Source of the DNA: DAISJM01 sp036821485
GTDB lineage: Bacteria; Verrucomicrobiota; Kiritimatiellia; CAIQIC01; JAGNIJ01
DNA: 64,000 bases
Assembly (NCBI GenBank): GCA_036821485.1
Contig: DAISJM010000010.1
Location: forward strand, 13,032-77,031
Direction of reading: 5' to 3'
A model generated the notes under the pieces. The model made no database searches. It was not told where the DNA came from and was given only the letters and a program-made list of their open reading frames with translations. This document shows, in pieces, positions 51,208 through 59,489 of this stretch (positions within the stretch are counted from its first letter, which is position 1; every line of letters begins with the position of its first letter). The position numbers and the translations under genes were made by a program.

Positions 51208-53157
51208 ATGGGGATCGCGATCGCTGCGCTTGCGTTGTCGGTTTGCGTGACGGTGTCCTACGCGTTTGATCCAAATCCAAATGCGGAGGTTTGGGATACC
51301 GTGGTGATGTCGGACGGCAAGATCATCATCTCGGGCAATTTCACGAATGTGGGGGGACAGGGCATCTTCAGAATTGCGCGTCTGCAGCCTAACGGGCGTC
51401 TGGACACGGGCTTCGATCTCCAGGCCGACGGGTACTTTACGGCGTCGCTCAAGCAGGGGGATGGGAAGGTCTTTCTCGGTGGAACCTTCGACTCGCTTTC
51501 CGGAACCCCCCGGGTTCGCTTCGCCCGGCTGAATGCTGACGGGACGGTGGACAACGTTTTCACAAACGGAGTCGAGGGTGCGGGGCGCGAGGTCTACGCG
51601 CTGGCATCACAGTCGGATGGCAAGGTGCTCGTCGGTGGAAAATTCACTCTTCAGGGTGGGCTGCCCCGCAGGAACATCGGGCGTTTCAATGCCGATGGCA
51701 GCGTGGATGTCACGTTTGCCACCAACGGAGCGGACCGGGACGTTTATGCGATAGCGCAGCAGAACGACGGCAAGATTCTCGTCGGCGGATTCTTCACCAA
51801 CTTGAGCCAGAACGCGTGCGCGTACTTCGGTCGTCTGGACACGAACGGTGTCTGGGACCCCACGTTCACTCACAGCGCCAATTCCTCGGTGGAATCGATG
51901 CTGAGGCTGGCCAGCGGCAAGATCATGGTGGGCGGTTGGTTCCAGACCATTGCCGGCCAGGCGGGACATGACGGACTTGCGCGCCTGAATGCCGACGGGT
52001 CGCTGGACGCCACCTATACCAACAAGGCGCCGGGCTGTGTGATGGATATGGTTCAGCAGCCGGATGGAAAACTCATCATCGCGGGTTCGTTCAGCAGCGT
52101 CAACGGCCAGTTCCGGAGCTACATCGCACGGTTCAACACGAACGACACGCTGGATACCACCTTCACAAATGGCGCTGACAACTGGATCAAATCCGTCGCG
52201 CTTCAGAACAACGGCCGCATCATCGTTTCGGGGTGGTTCACGAATCTCTGCGGGCAACCGCGCAACTACGTTGGGCGCATGATGCCGGACGGAACGCTGG
52301 ATGACAGTTTTGTGATCACGCCCAATGATTACAACGCCGATGGACAGTCCGACCCGGCGGTGTTTCACACAGCGGCCGGCAAATGGTACGTGCGGACGAT
52401 CGCGGGGACACATCTGGCGATGGGTACGAACTGGGGCTTCAACGGGTGCACGACCGTTCCCGGCGACTACAATGCGGACAGCGTTGCGGACTTCGCCGTG
52501 TTTCATGGAGCGGCTGGCAACTGGTACATCCGGACACTGGCGGGAGCTCAACTTGCGATGGGCACCAACTGGGGCTTTGCCGGCACGACGGCGGTTGCGG
52601 GCGACTACGACGGTGACGGACAGAGCGACTTGGCAGTCTATCACGCGTCGTCGGGCAACTGGTACATTCGCGCGTGGCAGGGTCGGATTCTAGCCATGGG
52701 TACCAACTGGGGCTTTGCCGGCACGACGGCGGTCGCAGGCGATTACGACGGCGATGGAAAGGGCGACTTGGCGGTTTATCACGCAGCATCGGGCAACTGG
52801 TACATTCGTGCGTGGCAGGGGCAGATTCTCGCAATGGGTACGAACTGGGGTTTCCCTGGAACAATCGCAGTGCCCGGCGACTACAACGGCGACGGGACGT
52901 CTGACTTGGCGGTCTTCGACACGGGGACCGGCAGATGGTTCATTCGCACACTGTCCGGAACGCAGATCGCGATCAATGTCTACTGGGGCTTCCCCGGCGT
53001 CATCCCGATGTCGGGCGATTACGACAGTGACGGCATCTCCGATCTTGCCGTCTACAATCCCAGCACGGGCGATTGGTGGATTCGAAAGGTCACGGGCGCC
53101 GTGATCGCCAATCAGGTCAATTGGGGCTTCAACGGCGCAACGCCGGTCAAGCCCTGA
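51208..53157 (+). CDS. Secreted double beta-propeller protein (delta-60 repeats plus FG-GAP-like repeats)
   Basis: The 649-residue protein has a signal peptide (MGIAIAALALSVCVTVSYA). About residues 20-370 are six to seven delta-60-type repeats (pattern R.NADGSVD..F..G......A.Q.DGKILVGG.F), which fold as a propeller. Residues 374-649 are six repeats of exactly 46 residues with DYNGDGTSDLAVF..-type Ca loops and a GNWYIR.W.G..LAMGTNWGF core, similar to FG-GAP/VCBS repeats. The last repeat ends at the stop codon. AGGAGGG lies nine bases before the ATG. Likely a surface or secreted binding protein; no enzyme domain is seen. Confidence 0.85.
   Translation: MGIAIAALALSVCVTVSYAFDPNPNAEVWDTVVMSDGKIIISGNFTNVGGQGIFRIARLQPNGRLDTGFDLQADGYFTASLKQGDGKVFLGGTFDSLSGTPRVRFARLNADGTVDNVFTNGVEGAGREVYALASQSDGKVLVGGKFTLQGGLPRRNIGRFNADGSVDVTFATNGADRDVYAIAQQNDGKILVGGFFTNLSQNACAYFGRLDTNGVWDPTFTHSANSSVESMLRLASGKIMVGGWFQTIAGQAGHDGLARLNADGSLDATYTNKAPGCVMDMVQQPDGKLIIAGSFSSVNGQFRSYIARFNTNDTLDTTFTNGADNWIKSVALQNNGRIIVSGWFTNLCGQPRNYVGRMMPDGTLDDSFVITPNDYNADGQSDPAVFHTAAGKWYVRTIAGTHLAMGTNWGFNGCTTVPGDYNADSVADFAVFHGAAGNWYIRTLAGAQLAMGTNWGFAGTTAVAGDYDGDGQSDLAVYHASSGNWYIRAWQGRILAMGTNWGFAGTTAVAGDYDGDGKGDLAVYHAASGNWYIRAWQGQILAMGTNWGFPGTIAVPGDYNGDGTSDLAVFDTGTGRWFIRTLSGTQIAINVYWGFPGVIPMSGDYDSDGISDLAVYNPSTGDWWIRKVTGAVIANQVNWGFNGATPVKP
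52327..53154 (+). repeat. Six 138-bp tandem repeats within the propeller gene
   Basis: Unit starts are at 52327, 52465, 52603, 52741, 52879 and 53017, all exactly 138 bp apart. Units three and four are nearly identical at DNA level (both contain CTGGGGCTTTGCCGGCACGA), showing recent copying or gene conversion. The others are more diverged. Confidence 0.9.
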
Positions 53158-53377
53158 GCCGTCCAGCGAGGAGAAAAAGCGTCCCGAGGCGTGCGGTTTC
53201 GGTTTGCAGGCGCGGTCTGTATGCCGGAGTATCCACGCCATGGCCTCCCTCGGCATACGCGCGCTGAATAAGGTGCTTAACGAACTTCGCACTTCGTACT
53301 ACACGCGTTATCGGGGCCTCGGATCGTCGGATTCCGGACTGCATGCAATCGGCGCGGGGGCGCAGGGGCAGGAGTGC

Positions 53378-53509
53378 ATGCCGCCGCCGCGAAAGGTTTC
53401 CGCCACCGCCACGCGGAATTTCGTTGTTTTCACCATCATCGGGTTCGCGATCCTGATCTTCATCTTGATCTGTGCCGTGCTGGATATTCCTGTGAGGGGA
53501 TCGCGATGA
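53378..53509 (+). CDS. Small single-pass membrane protein
   Basis: The 43-residue product has a basic N-terminus (MPPPRKVSATATRN) and one long hydrophobic helix (FVVFTIIGFAILIFILICAVLD). CAGGAG lies close before the ATG. The frame is open further upstream (to 53204), but that part is not protein-like. It ends 11 bases before the pseudouridine synthase gene and could be co-transcribed with it. Whether it is translated is uncertain. Confidence 0.4.
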   Translation: MPPPRKVSATATRNFVVFTIIGFAILIFILICAVLDIPVRGSR

Positions 53510-53519
53510 GCGGAACTCC

Positions 53520-54287
53520 ATGAGCAAACGCCGTCATGCCTTTTCTCCCAAGTACCGGCCGCGCGGGCTGAATATCCTCTACGAAGATGGGGACATACTG
53601 GTGATCGACAAGGAAGAGGGGCTGCTCACCATGAGCCCCCGGCGCGACGAGTCGCGGACCGCCGAGCGTTACCTGACCCACTATCTTCGGAAGGGCGCAT
53701 CCCGTTCGAGGTTGCGCGTTTTCGTTGTTCATCGTTTGGACCGGGAAACCTCCGGGGTGCTGGTCTTTGCCAAATCGGCACTCGCACAACGGCGGCTGAA
53801 GGACGACTGGAAGAACACGGAGAAATTCTATCTGGCCGCGGTACACGGTCATCCGTCGCCGAAGTCCGGGGTCATCACCAGTTATCTTGCCGAGGATGAT
53901 GACCAGTTCGTCCGCTCGGTCCCCGAGTCGGCGAAGGGGCGGTTTGCCAAGACGGCGTATTCCGTGATCAGGGAGACCCCGGCGCTGAGCATCCTGAAGG
54001 TCCAGTTGCTGACGGGCCGCAAGAACCAGATTCGTGTTCACTTTGCCGAGAAGGGGCATCCCGTGGTGGGGGATTCCAAGTATGGGCAGAGAGGACGCCC
54101 CGGCGCGCGGATGGCTTTGCATGCCATGTCCATCGCTTTTTGTCACCCGCGCAGCGGCCTGAGGATGCGTTTTGAGACGCCCATTCCCGATCTGTTCAGG
54201 AGGCTCGGCGGCGGGGCGATTGACAAGGATTGGGCGGGCTCAACGCTCAACGCCCCGTCGGCGTATCCCTACAGGTCTACGGACTAA
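53520..54287 (+). CDS. RluA-family pseudouridine synthase
   Basis: The 255-residue protein has the catalytic motif HRLDRETSGVLVFAK (Asp74), the GRKNQIRVHFAEKGHPVVGDSKYG block and LHA close to the C-terminus (ALHAMSIAF), all typical of RluA/RluD synthases. It converts uridine to pseudouridine in rRNA or tRNA. The substrate cannot be told from sequence. It lacks an S4 domain at the N-terminus; the first 15 residues (MSKRRHAFSPKYRPRG) are basic and may bind RNA. It follows the small membrane gene. Confidence 0.93.
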   Translation: MSKRRHAFSPKYRPRGLNILYEDGDILVIDKEEGLLTMSPRRDESRTAERYLTHYLRKGASRSRLRVFVVHRLDRETSGVLVFAKSALAQRRLKDDWKNTEKFYLAAVHGHPSPKSGVITSYLAEDDDQFVRSVPESAKGRFAKTAYSVIRETPALSILKVQLLTGRKNQIRVHFAEKGHPVVGDSKYGQRGRPGARMALHAMSIAFCHPRSGLRMRFETPIPDLFRRLGGGAIDKDWAGSTLNAPSAYPYRSTD

Positions 54288-54429
54288 ACAGGCAGCATGA
54301 ATACCGGTAACTGTCCATACCGGATTCTCTGTGCGCAACTCGGAAGGAGGTGCCGGGAGAACTGAAGCTGTTGTTCGGCTGAGGACGTTGAAGAAGCAGA
54401 ACACTCAATGCTCAAGGAGGAGCGCGATC

Positions 54430-54996
54430 ATGATCAAAAGAATAGCCATTGTGGTGGTGCTGTGTCTCGGCATGGCGGCTACGGCGCAGGCTGGGAATCG
54501 GGTCGGTGCGTTCGGTTCCTATGTCGACCAGGAGAATGGTTCGGCGTATGGCGGCGGCGTGAAATATGAATGGATGGCAGACCAGAACTTCGGCGCTGAA
54601 GCACGCGTCAGCTATCTGACGGGAGAAGAAACGGACGGCAACGTCATCCCCTTGGAACTGGGCCTGGTGGGTCAAATCCCGGTCGAGAAGGTGTTCCTGT
54701 ATGCGGGCATCGGCGGCGGCTATTACATCTACCAGGACGTGGCGCCTGCCATTGGTGGGTGGGATGTGGAAGAACCGGATCCTGTTCTTGGGTTCTATCT
54801 CCTTGGCGGAATCCGTTATGACCTGAACGAATCGCTCACGCTATTTGCAGAAGTGAAGTACACGAAAGCCGAGTTCGACATGGAGCAGTCGCGGACCACG
54901 ACCATTCCCGGCGTGCTTGTGAGAGTCGAATCGATAGACGTCAGCGGCGGTCTTGACGGCGCCGGCGGAAACCTTGGTTTGCTCTGGCGGTTCTAG
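54430..54996 (+). CDS. Outer-membrane beta-barrel protein
   Basis: The 188-residue protein has a clear signal peptide (IAIVVVLCLGMAATAQA) and an alternating beta pattern with aromatic girdles, such as YGGGVKYEWM, FLYAGIGGGYYIYQ and FYLLGGIRYDLNESLTLFAEVKYT. It ends in NLGLLWRF, with a terminal aromatic as in most barrels. This is the OmpA/OmpW-like 'outer membrane beta-barrel' size (8 strands). The ATG follows AAGGAGGA by nine bases. It stands alone between convergent genes. Confidence 0.85.
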   Translation: MIKRIAIVVVLCLGMAATAQAGNRVGAFGSYVDQENGSAYGGGVKYEWMADQNFGAEARVSYLTGEETDGNVIPLELGLVGQIPVEKVFLYAGIGGGYYIYQDVAPAIGGWDVEEPDPVLGFYLLGGIRYDLNESLTLFAEVKYTKAEFDMEQSRTTTIPGVLVRVESIDVSGGLDGAGGNLGLLWRF

Positions 54997-55017
54997 ACAG
55001 CAGGTCCGATGTGCTCG

Positions 55018-55046
55018 GGACCATCCTCCGAGCGGGAGGATGGTCC
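55018..55046. terminator. Bidirectional hairpin between convergent genes
   Basis: GGACCATCCTCC and GGAGGATGGTCC form a perfect 12-bp stem around a 5-nt loop. It is symmetric, without U-runs, so Rho-independent strength is uncertain, but its place between the barrel gene and the facing YdcF-like gene fits a shared terminator. Confidence 0.65.
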
Positions 55047-55059
55047 GGGGCGCGACCGA

Positions 55060-55782
55060 TCAAATCCAACCGACGAGTTTGTAGTAGACCAACGCCACGA
55101 GTTCGCGCGCCGAGCGGGCTTCGTAGTTGAGGTTGTTCCAGATGTGGTAGCGCAGCGTCGGCATCCTGCCGACATTTGGCATCGGTATGCGGCGTGCCTG
55201 TAGCGAGGCCTGATCAAACAACAAGTCCGACTCCACCGATTCCTCGCTGGCGGCCAGGCTGGCGATGTGTTGGAACCCCGCCTTCCTGAAACTCAGCAGG
55301 CTGCGAAGCACGTGCTCGGGAGAGGTGACGAGCAGGACCCTCTGACGAGCCGGATCAACACCCTCCAGCGTGGCGAGTTTCATGGCCTGTTCCCGCGTGT
55401 TGCGACCATGTGCTTCCACGCGCAGGCGCTCGCGTCCGACGCCGCGCAGCACCATCTCTGCTTCCATGCGACCTGTCGCGCAATCCTCGATATCGCCCTT
55501 GGCGGGCAGCGCCACGACAACAATCGCGTTGGTGAATTTGTGTGCCGCTGCCGCGCCGCAGTAGGTGCGCATCAGGCCTGATGCGCTGGGGATGCCGCCA
55601 CCGCCCAGCACGACGATCACCTCCGGCTCCAGCTGAACATTCTCCGGGTCCGTCGAAAGCCAGTGATAGACGCGCCATGGGTAGGGGGTAAAACACAGCA
55701 GGGCGAGCGCGATCGCGGTTGCTCCGGCGAGCATCAACAGCGCCCGTGTCCCGCGAACTAGCCATGTCCATGTGCGCTTCAT
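55060..55782 (-). CDS. YdcF/ElyC-like (DUF218) membrane protein
   Basis: The 240-residue protein has an N-terminal membrane helix (about 10-32, TRALLMLAGATAIALALLCF) and a periplasmic DUF218 domain: VIVVLGGGGIPSASGLMRTYCGAAA, VEAHGRNTREQA, LLVTSPEHVLRSLLSFRKAGF. ElyC/SanA proteins of this family affect peptidoglycan and lipid-carrier metabolism in the periplasm. It starts about 20 bases after the protease gene's stop and is likely co-transcribed with it. Confidence 0.85.
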   Translation of the reverse strand: MKRTWTWLVRGTRALLMLAGATAIALALLCFTPYPWRVYHWLSTDPENVQLEPEVIVVLGGGGIPSASGLMRTYCGAAAAHKFTNAIVVVALPAKGDIEDCATGRMEAEMVLRGVGRERLRVEAHGRNTREQAMKLATLEGVDPARQRVLLVTSPEHVLRSLLSFRKAGFQHIASLAASEESVESDLLFDQASLQARRIPMPNVGRMPTLRYHIWNNLNYEARSARELVALVYYKLVGWI

Positions 55783-55804
55783 CGTTGCTGCTGGTCTCTG
55801 GTGG

Positions 55805-57292
55805 TCATGGAGTGATTGTGGCAGCCTTCAAATCGGGAGACCGATCCTCGGGTATTCTGTAGGTTTGCAGGATGGAGGCCTGCTGCGCAGCGACGCGTGA
55901 CGGATCGAGCGCGATCTGCTGGCCCTGCTTATTGGTGAGCTGGATAAAGGGTTGGTCTGCGTTCTTCTCGATCAACTTAACAAACTGTTTCAGGCTGAGG
56001 ACCTTCTCGCCATTTACAGCGTCGACGACCCAGTTGCTGAAGTCCTGGTAACCCTGGTTGGGTTCGGCAGCAAGAACGCGCAGGAGCAGGACGACCTCAT
56101 CCCGTTCATCGGTCAGGAAATTGAATCCGAGCATGGCGACCAGTTCCTCGGGCGCGGCGTCGTACCAGTTTCCTCCCCACGAGCGCAGCAGGTTCTTGGT
56201 CAGCGGGCAGAACACGAGTCCGCCGTAGACGAAGTAGGAGGGCATGACATCATATTGCTCGTTGGGGATGAGCCAGTCCTTCTCCATCGGGCGGCTCAGC
56301 GTGACGGTCACCGCTTCCTTCTTACCGTCGCGCCAAATGTCGAGTGAGAGAGGATCGCCGACCTGGTGGGCCTGGATGTAATACGAAACGCTGGTGCGTT
56401 CGCGGTCCCGGAAGGCCACGGTGCCGTCGTCGGCCAGCGCATGTCCCTCGACGGCGAGGAGCACATCGCCCTCCTTCAACGTGCCGGCGGCGGGTGAATC
56501 GCGCAGTACCTTGAAGATGAGCATGCCGGTCTGATCCGGTTCCATCGCGTATTTGCTCTTGAGGTCCTTGTTTTCCATGCCCTGCATGACGACGCCCAGG
56601 CTGGGGAACCCGTCGTAATGTCCGTCCTCGATGTCCTTGAGGAAGTGCTCGATGACGGGCACGGGGATGATGTAGCCGATGTTGTCGGCCTGGCTGATAC
56701 CCTGCATGGCGACGCCGACGACGCGGTTGCTGACGAGCGCGGGCCCGCCACTGTTGCCGGGGTTGATTGCGGCGTCGATCTGGCAGGCGAGGAAATTGCA
56801 CGAGCTGTGCGCATAGGTCTGGTGCTCGATGCGCGAGATCACGCCCTTGGTGATGCTCATGGTATCGCCGCCGAGGGGGAATCCGAACACGGTCACTTCC
56901 TGCTGCACGCGCGGCAGTTCGCCGAGATCGAGCGTGGGCACATCGTCGAAGAACCCGGGCTCGTCGACGGTGAGGAGGGCGAGGTCGGCGGCGTGGGAGA
57001 CGCTCAGGACGCGCGCGCGGTAGCGGCGCGCATCGCCGTAGCGCCGTACCTGGAGGAAGGCCTGATCGCTGACCACATGCGCATTGGTGAGGATGCGTTT
57101 GCCCTTGATGACGCACCCGGACGCGGTGGTGGGGAACGTGCCGCGCATGCTCCACGGTGCCTGGTAGTCGGGCATGCTGTGGTAGGTATAGATCTTCACA
57201 ATCGCGCCGCTGATATCCGGCGGCGGCATTTCGCTGAAGACCGGCAGGATGGCAAGGGCGAAGAGCAGGACGAGCGCGATGGTCCGATTCAT
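55805..57292 (-). CDS. Periplasmic DegP/HtrA-like serine protease with PDZ
   Basis: The 495-residue protein has a signal peptide (IALVLLFALAILPVFS) and a trypsin-like domain with the catalytic triad His72 (LTNAHVVSD), Asp103 (AADLALLTVD) and Ser181 (NPGNSGGPALV). A PDZ follows at about 225-330 (LGVVMQGMENKDLKSKY, VLRDSPAAGTLKEGDVLLAVEG). A second, plant-DegP-like domain of about 160 residues ends the protein. Periplasmic protein-quality control is the family role. It is the first gene of a leftward pair with the YdcF-like gene and is divergent from the LamG gene. Confidence 0.9.
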   Translation of the reverse strand: MNRTIALVLLFALAILPVFSEMPPPDISGAIVKIYTYHSMPDYQAPWSMRGTFPTTASGCVIKGKRILTNAHVVSDQAFLQVRRYGDARRYRARVLSVSHAADLALLTVDEPGFFDDVPTLDLGELPRVQQEVTVFGFPLGGDTMSITKGVISRIEHQTYAHSSCNFLACQIDAAINPGNSGGPALVSNRVVGVAMQGISQADNIGYIIPVPVIEHFLKDIEDGHYDGFPSLGVVMQGMENKDLKSKYAMEPDQTGMLIFKVLRDSPAAGTLKEGDVLLAVEGHALADDGTVAFRDRERTSVSYYIQAHQVGDPLSLDIWRDGKKEAVTVTLSRPMEKDWLIPNEQYDVMPSYFVYGGLVFCPLTKNLLRSWGGNWYDAAPEELVAMLGFNFLTDERDEVVLLLRVLAAEPNQGYQDFSNWVVDAVNGEKVLSLKQFVKLIEKNADQPFIQLTNKQGQQIALDPSRVAAQQASILQTYRIPEDRSPDLKAATITP

Positions 57293-57479
57293 AAGTTCTC
57301 CGTTGTGCTTCTGGCGTTAGACCACCGTTACCCCGAAACGCTCATAAACGCAACTCCGGTGCGACTGCCGGGGATCACCACTACTCCGTGCGAAAGGATT
57401 GGCGACCGAGGGCAGGTCGTGTAACGCCCTCCGTCGCGAGGGCGTTTCACAAGGGAATAAAGCGGGTTTGGAGAAGGCC

Positions 57480-57508
57480 TTGAGTGGAATCGGTCCCTCG
57501 GGTATATG
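57480..57508 (+). promoter_or_regulatory. Sigma70-like promoter of the LamG gene
   Basis: TTGAGT (57480-57485) and TATATG (57503-57508) are spaced by 17 bp, 21 bp before the ATG. The CCCTCGGGTATAT context recurs before the gene at 29257. The leader would be very short, with GGGGAGGG as ribosome-binding site. Confidence 0.45.
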
Positions 57509-57528
57509 TGTGAGGCGGGGAGGGTGCC

Positions 57529-59307
57529 ATGAATCGTTTCATCAGGGTCTTGGGGTTGTTTCTTCTTCCTCTTCTGGCGGGACAAGCGATGGCCGGCTTG
57601 AATGAGGGCCTTGTCCTGCACTATTCGTTCGACGCGGCGCCCAACGGGGGCGTGATTGCGGACGAAAGTTCCTTCCACAACGATGGTCTCGTGGTAGGCG
57701 CGCCCGCGCTTGCTGCCGGTCGCATCGGCGGTGCCTGGGCGTTCAACGGCACGAGTGATTACATCTGGCGGTTGGGCAACGCATCGCTTGATGTCGGCGA
57801 CCAATTCACCTGCAGCATCTGGTACAACGCCGCCTCCTACAACGTGCAGCGCCCCCTGATGGAGTGGTGCCTGACATCTGCCGGATATGGTCATGATTAT
57901 GGTCTGCACTTGTGGTGCAATGTTCATGGCGGAGCGTGGTACGGGTCCGGCGCAAACCTGGTCACAACCTGGGCCGGCGATTCTCACATTATCTGCGTCA
58001 CCGATCTATCGCTCAACGCCTGGCATCACATGGTGGTGACGTTTTCAAAGGCGACCGGTGATGCCCTGCTCTACATCGATGGATCCTTGGTCTCCTCCAA
58101 CCACTTTGGTTCCATTCATCCCCTGACGGCAGCTGACTTCTACCTCGGCCGGCGCCCGTCCGTTTCCTCGGCCTACTGGCATGGATTGCTGGATGACGCA
58201 CGCGTGTACAACCGGGTCCTCAGCGCCTCAGAAGTCAAGGAACTCTATGCCTTGCCCGCGAGTGCGGAAGACGGCTTGGTGCTGTACTACTCGTTCAACA
58301 CCGATTTCAACGGATGGGTGGCCGACGAGAGCGGCAACTGTAACAACGGGGTTGCCCGCAGTGGGGCCACGCGTACGGCGGCGGGCGCGTGCGATGGCGG
58401 GTTTACCTTCGACGGCGTCGATGACGACATTCAAGTGGCCAACGCGCCCTCCCTGAATCCGACAAACGAGATCACGTTGGCGAGTTGGTTCAAATGCGAC
58501 GGGCCGGGGACTTGGAATGGCATTATTCTGTTGAAGGGCACAGCTGCACGTGTGTCGGACGCGGGGGAGTACGCCCTTGTGTACTTTCCCAACAACAACC
58601 AAGGGGTGATGGGCAAGGTTGCCTTCGCGCTGCGCACGACCGACACCGGTTGGTGGCGCGAGTACTACAGCGACCGCCCGCTGGAAACCGGCGTGTGGCA
58701 CCATGTCGTGGGCACCTACAAACCGGGCGAGTGGAACCTCTACGTGGACGGTGTCCTGGCGCGCCCCACAGTAACCGATTGGCGTGGAACCATCCGCCCA
58801 CAGACAGGCGATCTCTACATCGGCGCTGAGCACAGTTTCCCGAACGACGAGTATTTCAAGGGCAACATTGACGAGGTGCGGATCTACAAGCGATGCCTGA
58901 GCGCTGCCGAAGTCAGCAACCTGTATGCCCGCTGCGGTCCGGGGTTGGGCGGCGCGAGTCCGGTTGAGCAGCCCTACATCACGCAGATAGGTTTTTCCTA
59001 CGATCCGCAGGGCGATCAGGATGTGAACGTCTTCTACACGGATGAAACCTTCTATGTGAAGGTCAAGGACGTGTCGTTGGAATCCTCGCCGCAAGACCAG
59101 ATACGCGTGCGCCTGCAGCAGCCGGGCGTCAAGAAGACGGTGTGGATCAAACTCGCCCGGGGTGCAGACGGTTGGTTTACCGGCTCGGCCTCCCTTGAAT
59201 CGTTCCGGGTCGGGACGGTGCAGGTCAGGGTGTCCGGCAAGTTCGGCGGCGTAGCCAAGCTGATCAAGGACGCGGAGCTTACAATCCGCAGCCCGAGCGA
59301 CCTCTAG
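57529..59307 (+). CDS. Secreted protein with two LamG-like domains
   Basis: The 592-residue protein has a signal peptide (VLGLFLLPLLAGQAMA) and two concanavalin-like LamG domains. The first (about 20-240) begins LNEGLVLHYSFDAAPNGGVIADES and ends HGLLDDARVYNRVLSASEVKELY. The second (about 245-480) begins DGLVLYYSFNTDFNGWVADES and ends GNIDEVRIYKRCLSAAEVSNLY. A 100-residue beta-rich tail follows. LamG proteins bind carbohydrates or glycoproteins outside the cell. The ATG has GGGGAGGG six bases before it. No enzyme domain. Confidence 0.9.
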   Translation: MNRFIRVLGLFLLPLLAGQAMAGLNEGLVLHYSFDAAPNGGVIADESSFHNDGLVVGAPALAAGRIGGAWAFNGTSDYIWRLGNASLDVGDQFTCSIWYNAASYNVQRPLMEWCLTSAGYGHDYGLHLWCNVHGGAWYGSGANLVTTWAGDSHIICVTDLSLNAWHHMVVTFSKATGDALLYIDGSLVSSNHFGSIHPLTAADFYLGRRPSVSSAYWHGLLDDARVYNRVLSASEVKELYALPASAEDGLVLYYSFNTDFNGWVADESGNCNNGVARSGATRTAAGACDGGFTFDGVDDDIQVANAPSLNPTNEITLASWFKCDGPGTWNGIILLKGTAARVSDAGEYALVYFPNNNQGVMGKVAFALRTTDTGWWREYYSDRPLETGVWHHVVGTYKPGEWNLYVDGVLARPTVTDWRGTIRPQTGDLYIGAEHSFPNDEYFKGNIDEVRIYKRCLSAAEVSNLYARCGPGLGGASPVEQPYITQIGFSYDPQGDQDVNVFYTDETFYVKVKDVSLESSPQDQIRVRLQQPGVKKTVWIKLARGADGWFTGSASLESFRVGTVQVRVSGKFGGVAKLIKDAELTIRSPSDL

Positions 59308-59368
59308 TTCGAAAAGTCATCCGCCCGGACTTCAATTCCCGGCGTGACAAACGCGGGCGTGCGCCTTA

Positions 59369-59482
59369 TTTTTCCAACCCTTGGAAAGTGGCGAGCCCTT
59401 TTTTCCAAGGGTTGGAAAAACAGCCCCCGATTTTTCCAATCCTTGGAAAATTCCAAGCCCGGTTTTCCAAAGGTTGGAAAAG
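59369..59482. repeat. Four palindromic 21-bp repeats, 31-bp period, alternating orientation
   Basis: Four copies begin at 59369, 59400, 59431 and 59462. Cores between the TTTTTCCAA and TTGGAAAAA arms are CCC, GGG, TCC and AGG, so orientation alternates. Linkers of ten bases (GGCGAGCCCT, CAGCCCCCGA, TCCAAGCCCG) are GC-rich and unlike each other. The outer copies have one or two arm mismatches. The array ends seven bases before the pheS ATG. Confidence 0.92.
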
Positions 59483-59489
59483 TACGATT

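Noticed and set aside
52327..53154. CRISPR or tandem transposon repeats
   Set aside because: The 138-bp units are in-frame coding repeats of 46 residues with a conserved Ca-loop.
59369..59482. CRISPR array
   Set aside because: Repeats are palindromic, alternate in orientation and have 10-bp linkers; no cas genes are present.
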